This document shows, one piece after another, positions 54,930 to 64,000 of a stretch of 64,000 bases of DNA. This DNA comes from Lampris incognitus (lineage: Eukaryota; Chordata; Actinopteri; Lampriformes; Lampridae): NCBI RefSeq assembly GCF_029633865.1, contig NC_079224.1:19421395-19485394 (forward strand), read 5' to 3'. Both the position numbers and the translations under genes were made by a program. Each line of letters starts with the position of its first letter. The stretch's first letter is position 1. Under the pieces are notes generated by a model. The model saw nothing but the letters and a program-made list of their open reading frames with translations. It searched no databases and was not told where the DNA came from.

Positions 54930-55770
54930 AAGGTAATAGACCAGTTGTGTGCGATCAAATGCCGCTACATTAATTTGTGCATTTGTGATTTCACTGATGA
55001 TGTATGTTTGGATTCACTGAGCAAGTAGGCTTGTGTCTAGTTTCATTGAGGAGTCGGATATTGCCCATACAGATTTTATTGTGTAGCCACTGTCTCTTAC
55101 TCTTGTAACAGTCCATGTTCTATCTGTCTCCACCGTTTAAAAAAGTAAGCATGGGAAGCAAAATACGACATGACTGCATCCAGTTAGCCAAGCCTTCCTG
55201 TTGTGTCAACATTGGAGAAGGCTTGCATGTATATTTTACCCTTTTCGCTTGCCTGTTGTCTGATTTTGATGTCAGGTTGAATAAGGCCAAGCTCTTTGAC
55301 TTGTAGTTTCTCCACCAAAGTTCCCTTCGCCGATGGATTCTGGTTAAGAGATCTTACTGAATTTGGAGGCTGCTGAAATCCTGTGTCTTGACTACTGGTG
55401 TTCACCATTGTTACCAACGTCAGGTGTCCCTACTCCACTACCGACTGATAAAATAATCTCCCGCTAGACATCAGATTCGAAGACGCTGACTGGCTAATTT
55501 TTATCTTGCTATGTGCACATCTTGTTTCAGCAATTGTCTGCGCTGCTGCATTGACTGGGTGATGTTTCTATCGCCCCCCAAAGAAAGACGGGATAAACAG
55601 GACGCTAATTTCCCCCCAAACATAAAGATCTGTATTTTATATATTACATTATTGTGCATTTAAACACACATACTTAAAATAAGTAATTATCATTTTAAAA
55701 ATCAAAATCAAAAAACACCTTCCACCAATGAGGGTCGCACCCTAACGCCCTCTATTGGCCAGCCACCATT
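54930..55770. other. 3' non-coding part of the outer hAT
   Basis: No further coding signal. The last 40 bp form the right terminal repeat. Confidence 0.35.
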
Positions 55771-57438
55771 GGTGCGTGTACCTGCGTTTCTTCGTGGTGT
55801 TGTGGGGGCGTTTTCTTTTTAAAGAGTCGGTGCTCTTAAAACTTAAATCCGGGATTTTTTTCGATCTGTTCGGGACCGTGGGGTCAGGTTACAGAGGAGC
55901 CAGCTGACTGGCATCCTTACCTCCGTTACCGCTGCAGAACTGCAGAACATTTATATTGTGGCGAGCCGGCGTGGAAGACTGGAGAGATAAGAGATTTCTT
56001 ACTCGCAACTCTCGTGTCCCATACACCGTACGACCCCGAGAGTGCTATTTAATTTTAACACCTCGTCAGAACTGAATGGAACTGATGCGAAAGGAGAGGC
56101 AAGGATGCATTTTTTAAATGACAGCTCCTGTGTCCCATACACCTCACGACACCAGGAGTGCACCTTTATACTGCCCCTGCCCCATAGTTGCCGAACAATA
56201 GATTCCCCCAACAAGGTCGTCACTGAACACAGTAATCCGGGTCACGGTCCTACAGTCAGTCAGTCAGTCAGCAACACAATCGTCTACCCAGTCCGAGTCA
56301 ACCCTCAAGCAGACAACACATTAATAATCAATAATCAAGTCCATCGGTGTCCGGAGTTCCCGCCCGAACATGAGTGCAGCGGGCGTGCACTGGCTGGACT
56401 CCCGAACAGCAGTCCGGTAGGACCACAGGCCGGCGGTGGTCCCAGTCCCGCTGATGTTGGGTGGTGAGGATGGCAAGTTCAGTGTACGATTGAACTGCTC
56501 CACCAGCCCGTCACTTTAAGGATGGAGCGGCGTCGTCCTCGTCCTGTTCACCCCAGAGGCTGGCAGACCTCACTGAAGACCTGGAACTCGAAGTTCCGTG
56601 CTTGTGGAGCTCAGCGGGAACTCCGAAGCGGGTGAATATCTCATCCACCAACCTCTCCGCTGTCATGGTAGCACTCTGATCCGGCACTGCGTACGCCTCT
56701 GACCAGTTTGTGAAGTAATCCATAGCCACGAGGACGTAGTGGTTGCCAGAGTCAGTGATGGAGAAAGGCCCCAGGATGGAGAAGACATAATTTCTGGTAC
56801 TCTGACTACTGATAATGAGTGATGCAAAATACATATTTTTTGATACTCTGAGTACTTGACTGAATGTTGGCAAATTCAAAATTAATGATACTCTTTGGTA
56901 CTCAGTGATACAATATACATAATTTATGGTATTCTTCATAACATGGAATGATGCAAAATACATTGTGCGTCATTAAATCTTAAATTGTATACAGAAAATA
57001 CCAATATCTCTTATTTCCACAATGGCATGTGCTACATGACTGATATATGGTAGGTGTGACTGAGCTGTTGGGCTCAACTGGCCTGACTATGTAATCTACC
57101 TTTGATGGTGGGGTGTGAGCTGATAAGCAGTTCACACCCAACCGTCAAAACACACAGCAACCTGCTCCACAGTCCACATGCAATCCACAAACTGGGTGGG
57201 GCCCATGAGAAGCTGTTGGTTGTCTTCTGTGAACAATCAAAATCAAATCGGAACGCTAGCCAGAGCTATTTCATTTCCTTGACATCTCTTACTCTTTATT
57301 TCTTAAACAGAAACATGAATTACTTATAGATTACAATGAAAATGATTTTTTTCGTTCTTAAAGAGCCTCACTAAACCAGTGCAATATGATTCCCTATTCA
57401 AATTTCATGGATGTTTCACCTCACCCGGCACTCCATCT

Positions 57439-58818
57439 TCACTAAACCAGTGTAACAATTTTATGTTTGGGGGAGAACTTACGGGAGCTTTTGGAGTTGA
57501 TAACAGCTGAAATGAGAAAGATAAAAAAAAGTGGTTTGACAGAAACAATTTATCTTTAAATCTGAACAAAACAAAGCTTATGTTATTTGGAAATTGCAAA
57601 ATAGACAAGTTAGAAATAATGATCGACAATATAAACATTGAAAGAGTATATGAGAATTAATTTCTTGGTGTGGTTCTTGACCACAAGATCTGCTGGAAAC
57701 CTCATATAAGATTTGTGAGGACAAAAATGGCAAGGAGCATTGGAGTGCTGGGGAAGACAAGGCATATTCTGAATCATAAAACTTTGTACTTACTGTATTG
57801 TTCACTTGTATTGCCATATTTGAATTATTGATTGGAGGTATGGGGTAATACCTACAAAAGCAACCTACAACCGCTATGTGTACTGCAAAAAAGCGCTATA
57901 AGGATAGTGAACAATGTAGGATATCGGGAACACACCAACAAACTGTTTTTAAATTCAAGGGCCCGATGTTCGTGGACCTTGTAGAATACAAGACTGCACA
58001 AATGTTGCACAAAGCAAGACATAATCAACTTCCTGGCAACATACAACAACTGTTCTGAGATCGAGAGGGTGGGTATAATTTAAGAGGAATGTTGAAATTC
58101 AAAAACAAAGTATTCACACCACTTGCAAAAGCATGTGTATTTCATACTGTGGAGTTAGCCTGTGGAATGGTTTAGATCAAGAACTCAAGGAAAGCACAAG
58201 TGTAAATCATTTCAATAAAGGTACCAAAAATGGTTTTAAAGAGCTATATGGATGAGGAGGAGGCCTTGCTTCTCTCATGACAATGATACCTTTGTGGATG
58301 CTGTTATTGTTTTTCCTCATTATTGTTTTTATTGTTGGAGATTTTTTCCCCAGTATTTTATTGCTGTCACTGTTCTTTGTTTAATGGGACACCTTTGTTG
58401 TTGCTTTTATTATCTGGGTTTCTTTTTTGCTTGTTTTCGGTATTTTTATTGCTTTAATTCCTTTGCTTACAAACACACGCACGCACACACACACAAATTA
58501 ATTTCATTTTTTCCACTATATTTCTTATTTTCATTCCATTTTTAATTTCCATCATTACTATTGTTATTTGTTTTTACTTATTGACAAGGTAAGTCACTGA
58601 GTAAGGCATACTCTGATGTGTAAAAAAGTTTATTAATGAGATTGTATAGATTGAGCATCAGAGAGGGGGCAGGATATTGTAAGTAGAAACTTCCTCCTGC
58701 TCCTTTTCGAACATGTAATGTTTGTTTGTTTGCTGTGTTTAAAATAATTACATTTTGCTTTCTATGTTTGAAATAAAGACCTACCTACCTACCTACCTAC
58801 CTACCTACCTACCTACCA
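57439..58818 (+). mobile_element. LINE (L2/CR1-like) 3' half inserted in the gypsy fossil
   Basis: Encodes the C-terminal part of a reverse transcriptase: 'LSLNLNKTKLMLFGN', 'FLGVVLDHKICWKPHI' and 'YKSNLQPLCVLQKSAIRIV', with stops interspersed. The 3' UTR 'cctcctgctccttttcgaac' leads into a (CCTA)n tail at 58773-58816. A 56-bp direct repeat flanks it (57383-57438 and 58819-58874). Confidence 0.75.
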
Positions 58819-58874
58819 AATATGATTCCCTATACAAATTTCATGGGTGTTTCACCTCACCCAGCACCTCATCT

Positions 58875-59389
58875 CTGTTTTCCCTTATTTCTTTGAAAGT
58901 GCAGCTTGAGAGATCATGAAGTTATCGCGATTTTGAATAGCGTGCGTATGGGGCTGCATACCAGTTGGTAGGCAATATGGCGCCCGTGTAGCCAGTTGGC
59001 CAGACTCTCTATACATGGCGCTGACAGGCAGTGTGTGTTCCCCTGTGCTGGTTCTCCACACCTGTGAGTACTTGATTTGATTGTTTTACTGGATGTGCTC
59101 GGGGTCCTGCAACTACAGATGACATCACTACTTCATGCATTATGATTGGGTAGGGGTTTGGGTAGGGGCTAGTTCAGTTTAGGAACAGAGGGAAACAGTA
59201 GATTGACGTTAGACGCAGCTCGGGCCTTTGGCCCTCACGTGCGTTCGCTCGTCCAGGGAGCCTGCGGCCTCGCTCCTCAGACACAGCTCAAACCTTCGGC
59301 CCTCGCACCTTTACTAACCAACTCTATGTGAACGTGGATTGTGAAAAACACACAGCTAAATAACTACAAAGCTAGCATTAAACAACGCT
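58875..59389. other. No gene seen
   Basis: Non-coding sequence, including GC-rich stretches ('ctcgggcctttggccctcac' and a variant copy 60 bp later). It may be part of the gypsy interior or an unrelated insertion. Confidence 0.3.
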
Positions 59390-60184
59390 AGCTAGCAACA
59401 TAATCCGTGACGTCATATGTAGTCGAAGGACCCCGAGTCGATATCGTACCCGAGCAGAAATAGAACCCACACCAGGCTTCCAGGGGGCGATCGGCGGTGG
59501 CAGGCCACGTGTGTTCCCCGGCGTTGGTCCTCCGGGCCTCCAGGAGCCGGTGGAGCCGCAGTGCACTGGCGCCATCAGGTTGGGCTGGAAAACCTCTGTC
59601 TCTTGTGGGCGGCAAGTGCCAAAGGTCTGCTCGATGTCCAATCTCTGGATCGCCCTCTCTATTCTTTCGCTCAATCCCACTCCTGACACCATTGTGGCGA
59701 GCCGGTGTGGAAGAATGGAGAGCTAGAGCTCTCTTGTTCACAACTCTTTTGTCCCATACACTACATGACACCTGAAGTCCTATTTAATTCTAACTCCCTG
59801 TCAGAAACGAACAGAACTGCCGGGATAAGAGAGGCAAGAGGCAAGGATACATTTTTAATTTGCAGCTCCTGTCTCATACATCGTATGACCCTAGGCGAGT
59901 ACCCTTATTCTGGCCCTCCCCGACAGCTGGCGAGCAATGCCTTCCCCCAACAACGTCATCACTGAACACAGTAATCCCAGCCATGGTTCTACAGTCAGTC
60001 AATAAGCAACACAGTCGTCTACCCAGTCCAAGTCAATCCCCAAACAAACAACAATAATCAAAACATAAACACAACATTAATAAAACCACGATTCGAACAT
60101 AACAGTCCCACAATCCCCCACGCTTCCCCAGCGCGCAGCTGTCAGTCCAGTGACCGTCCTCCCCGACCACTACCATATATATAT

Positions 60185-60314
60185 CCATCCATCCATTAGC
60201 TGAACCGCTTATCCTGTTCTCAGGGTCGCGGGGATGCTGGAGCCTGTTCCAGCAGTCACTGGGCGGTAGGCGGGGAGACACCTTGGACAGGCTGCCAGGC
60301 CATCACAGGGCCGA

Positions 60315-60391
<77 letters not shown>

Positions 60392-60604
60392 GGACAATTT
60401 AGTACAGCCAGTTCACCTGACTTACATGTCTTTGGACTGTGGGAGGAAACCGGAGCCCCCGGAGGAAACACGGGGAGAACATGCAAACTCCACACAGAGG
60501 ACAACCCGGGATGACCCACCAAGGTTGGACTACCCGGGGCTCGAACCCAGGACCTTCTTGCTGTGAGGCGACCGCTGCGCCAACCACTGCGCCACCGTGC
60601 CGCC
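60185..60604 (-). repeat. tRNA-derived SINE family A, full length, GGAT-tail
   Basis: On the minus strand: tRNA-like head 'tggcgcagtggttggcgcag' with B box 'ggttcgag..', body 'ggagtttgcatgttctcccc', an internal (GT)n expansion of about 35 units, and the tail 'ataagcggttcagctaatgg' plus (ATGG)n. Confidence 0.8.
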
Positions 60605-60634
60605 CAATACATACATACATATACATATATACAT

Positions 60635-60667
<33 letters not shown>

Positions 60668-60949
60668 GTATATACGTATATGTTTCCATACTTAGTCTTT
60701 ATGCCATTGATTTTCTCTATCTACCTTATTTTTGTTTAAATGTACCCTACTCTATCCCCATTGGACAGTTCAAATGTACCAATGTTCCAACCGTAGATTG
60801 GCCCATCCCCTTACCCTGAAATTAAACACCGCACATAGAACGTAGGCAACCAGTATAAATAAGGACGTATACTTTAACCATATAGGCAGCTGATGAGTGC
60901 ATTGAGCACGAAACAAGCTTGTTCTTCCATGTAACCACTTTGAGCTGTG

Positions 60950-61689
<740 letters not shown>

Positions 61690-62190
61690 TACTACTACTG
61701 ACCGAGCCTTCTCCAGGGCAGCTCCCAGGCTCTGGAACTCACTCCCCCAAATCATTAGAGGCTTAGAATCCCTCCCACTCTTCCAATCCCATCTCAAGAC
61801 ACATTGCCTTCTCGTGCCCCGATCGTCCACCCCTGGTCTGGGGCAGGCTGGGGAGTGAGCGCTCGACCTGCCCCCTCCCTCAACTCCCTCCCCAAGCGCA
61901 TCAGACACCGCTGCGGGCTGCCCACATTCAGCTCATTGGTCGGGACTACTCATCTCTTCAGACTTCATCTGTGATTTATGATGTTTGTTTTTCTTTCCCT
62001 TTTGTATCTGTCCAAGTGGGAGAGTACTGCTGGCGCCGTGTGTGGCTGCCGCTTCTCCCTCTCGTAGCCCCCCTTCCCACCCACCCCTGTATGTCTGTGT
62101 TATGTTTATCTGTTGTCTTGTTTCACCCCGTTTATTGTAAAGCGACTTTGAGTATTAGAAAAGTGCTATATAAGTTTAATTTATTATTAC
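61690..62190 (+). mobile_element. LINE (L2-like) 3' end
   Basis: Encodes only the last motif of the polyprotein ('RAFSRAAPRLWNSLPQIIRG', then 'LESLPLFQSHLKTH'). The 3' UTR 'gtaaagcgactttgagtatt' followed by 'gtgctatataag' and (TAT)n is typical of fish L2 elements. Confidence 0.75.
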
Positions 62191-62245
62191 TACTACTACT
62201 ACTTTCGACTGCTACCGTTAGGGGTCGCCACAGCAGATCATCTAT
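62191..62245 (-). repeat. RTE-like LINE tail fragment
   Basis: 'ctaccgttaggggtcgccac' with adjacent (TAC)n is the reverse complement of the LINE 3' end seen at 44500-44550. It sits directly beside the tail of the L2-like fragment. Confidence 0.6.
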
Positions 62246-62510
62246 TTACATTTAACTGCAACACGCTCAGTATTTACCAAATTAGAGAGCTAGCTAGCCA
62301 AAGTACATGAAGTGAAATGGACCAGCTAGCTAACACTAGTGAACAAAATTGACTGCAACATGCTTAATATTTAACAATTTAGAGTTGCTTTATTTGATGA
62401 ACGTGGGTGCCGATAGGCGAATATCTTCACCAAGCAGTCTTACCCAAATAAACATCATATCATACTCTGTCTATTATTGGGAGATTAACCCTTAATCATC
62501 TTGCACAAAA

Positions 62511-62774
62511 TTGGTTTTTGCTCATTTACCAATTGCAGCAGGCATAATGCCAAGAAAAGACAGGGTAAGAAAACAAAAAGAAATGGAGCTACAGCAGGCA
62601 GACCAGGGAAGCAGCTCACTGATATCCTGGATCAGGCCATCTACCAGCAAGGAGGACGAAGGAGATGTATTGCCGCCTGATACAGAACCCATCATCACAG
62701 ATGAAGAAGAAAGGTCAGAGCCCAGAGCAGAGTCATGTTCAGGGAAAACTGTTCCTTTACAAGCTCAGATTTGA
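62511..62774 (+). pseudogene. Short ORF, possible hAT (ZMYM1-like) N-terminus
   Basis: From the second Met (62547) it reads 'MPRKDRVRKQKEMELQQADQ' followed by Ser-rich 'LISWIRPSTSKEDEGD' and an acidic stretch. The pattern resembles the leader of ZMYM1/TTF-type hAT transposases, but the match is weak and no zinc finger follows in frame. It could be chance. Confidence 0.3.
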
Positions 62775-63084
62775 AAGTTTAACTGTTCATCTAATTTCAT
62801 TGAAATCGCTTATTATAGGTCCACAATTTATTTTAACTACACAAAGTGGTTTGGCGATTCTAAGTCAGACATGAAGCTACTTTAGCTGAATATTAGTAAG
62901 CTATTTTGTACTAAACTTATGTAAGTTAGGTCTACATTACTAAAAATAGAGAAATCCTGACGACAGGTTAATTGATCTGACAGTATATCTTGCATGGCAG
63001 GGACAAGCATTCCAAGGCAGCATGGCTCCCCAAAGCGCCATGCCGCCTTGGTGAAATGGCAGCAGTCACTGTATCATGGACATC

Positions 63085-63830
63085 AAAGAAGGTTGAATTG
63101 CTCATCTGGATACAATGTTCATTGACAGATATGTTTCATCACTCAACTAAGTGACATCTTCAGTCTCTAAACTGACTGCAGATATCCCCACCCCTTATAA
63201 ACAATACAGTACAATCAAAGAAGGTTGAATCAGTTCCTCTGGATATAAGTTTATTGACAAATATGTTTCATCACTCAACTAAGTGACATCTTCAGCCTCT
63301 AAACTGACTGCAGACATCCCCACCCCTTATAAACAACACAGTACAATACAGCGTAACGACCGAAACCATCGACCATTTTCATATGTAAATATGGGTGTGA
63401 CCACTAACTAGAGTTTCAAAGGCGATGTTTACCATTCACAGAGGATTAGGGAATGTTGCAATCACAGCATTGTAAGATGCCGACAGATGTATAACGACCG
63501 AAACCAGTGACCAGTTTCATGTGCAAATATGGGTGTGACCATTAACTAGAGTTTCAATGGCCATGTGTACTATTCACAGAGGACTGGGGAATAGTTGCAA
63601 TCACAGCATTGTAAGATGATGACAGATGTAATCTTAGCCCCCCCCCTCCCGGTTCAGGGATGGTCGTTCCCTCTTAACATTGATGGATTCTTTGACTCTC
63701 CATTCAAACTATCGTTCCTCCCTATCAAGGATGTGCACAGCATCATCCCGAAAGAGTGGCCACTGGCCTGTAGATGGGTTAGACTGCGGAGTCCTGGCTA
63801 GACATGTCCTGGCCTGGACAGCGTGTTTTG
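63085..63830 (-). mobile_element. Penelope-like element with tandem tails
   Basis: The tail unit occurs twice in tandem (about 63085-63212 and 63213-63345), each starting 'atcaaagaaggttgaat' on the plus strand. A second stretch is also doubled (about 63357-63489 and 63490-63640). GIY-YIG coding debris follows at 63640-63830. Hammerhead-like cores lie on the minus strand at 63133-63163 and 63265-63295. Confidence 0.72.
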
Positions 63831-64000
63831 GAGCTCAAGAAGCTGTCGGATACCTGATGGGCTTGCAGAGAGAGAGCACTGAAGACCCTTCAGAGAATTC
63901 TGAAAGCTGTTATGAGGCTCCTTGATGACATCAGGGAAAGCGATCCACCTGACCTGGCCCAAGGGGATGCCAAGATGTACATACATGTGATCAACTTTGT
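63831..64000 (+). other. Window-edge sequence, possible coding remnant
   Basis: One frame reads 'TLQRILKAVMRLLDDIRESD' and 'PPDLAQGDAKMYIHVINF' to the edge of the window. The helical, uninterrupted look suggests an exon or transposase piece, but I cannot assign it. Confidence 0.25.

Larger units (their letters stand above)
47435..55771 (+). mobile_element. Outer hAT-like element (ZMYM1-type), nested host of others
   Basis: The left end CAGTGGCGGCTGG (47435) and the right end, reversed, CAATGGTGGCTGG (55771) match at 11 of 13 positions. They are flanked by gtgtgtgt and gtgcgtgt, an 8-bp duplication with one mismatch. The plus strand at about 49230-49384 encodes 'MLSTENEFIHGLVDFDRKVI' and 'DKFAQMKDCRAYFLFK', like the C-terminus of ZMYM1/TTF-type hAT transposases. 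Without its two inserts (458 bp and 5410 bp, plus duplications) it would be about 2.5 kb, with most of the coding region lost. Confidence 0.55.
55957..60105 (-). mobile_element. Gypsy LTR-retrotransposon fossil
   Basis: Two long terminal repeat copies in the same orientation bound the locus: about 55957-56335 and 59693-60105, both with 'gtggcgagccgg.gtggaaga' at the left edge. In minus-strand order the parts are 5' LTR, leader with a gag-like start (about 59693-59390), then, after a large gap, an integrase fragment (about 56963-56321; 'DSGNHYVLVAMDYFTNWSEA', 'AALMFGRELRTPMDL') and the 3' LTR. Protease and reverse transcriptase are gone. It is broken many times and is old, judged by LTR divergence of very roughly a fifth. 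A LINE has inserted between the surviving parts. Confidence 0.75.

Overview
The window is vertebrate nuclear DNA, almost certainly from a teleost fish. The host genes are split by GT-AG introns, and their proteins are clear vertebrate orthologues (CXCR4, MCM6, a TMBIM/Lifeguard protein). The repeats are typical of teleosts: Penelope-like elements with GIY-YIG ends, Tc1 and Tol2-like hAT transposons, a piggyBac derivative, tRNA-derived SINEs, RTE- and L2-like LINEs, a gypsy fossil and many (CA)n tracts. Gene models were built by hand from frame continuity and splice sites, and every complete model has a total length divisible by three.

Host genes in order: (1) 1696-3924 (+), the last three coding exons (305 codons) of a basic, probably nuclear protein I do not recognise. 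(2) 5638-6184 (-), remnants of a SWIM zinc finger plus YqaJ-like nuclease gene. (3) 8537-10396 (+), cxcr4 (367 aa), with a TATA box and two introns inside the region that is a single exon in mammals. (4) 16166-31320 (+), mcm6 (819 aa, 18 exons), with E2F, CCAAT and E-box motifs upstream. (5) 32406-35788 (+), a 167-aa putative mitochondrial single-pass membrane protein with NRF-1 and YY1 motifs at its start. (6) 37897-42901 (-), a Lifeguard protein closest to TMBIM1/RECS1 (334 aa, 11 coding exons). mcm6 and cxcr4 are also close together in mammals, so the linkage looks ancient.

Mobile DNA fills most of the rest. Penelope-like fragments lie at 1-945, 2222-3104, 11110-11390, 14477-15470 and 63085-63830, often as head-to-head or tandem tails that carry hammerhead-ribozyme-like cores. 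mcm6 intron 14 holds a GTF2IRD2-type hAT relic that contains a piggyBac derivative and a Tc1 piece, and its last intron holds a LINE. The largest intron of the mitochondrial gene holds a nearly intact Tc1 with a duplicated 3' end. From 47435 to 55771 there is a Russian-doll locus: an old ZMYM1-like hAT holding a 458-bp MITE (9-bp target duplication) and a 5.4-kb Tol2-like hAT (perfect 8-bp target duplication), which itself holds a 680-bp palindrome. From 55957 to 60105 lies a gypsy LTR fossil interrupted by a LINE. No CRISPR, rRNA or authentic tRNA gene was seen. The tRNA-like boxes belong to SINE heads.
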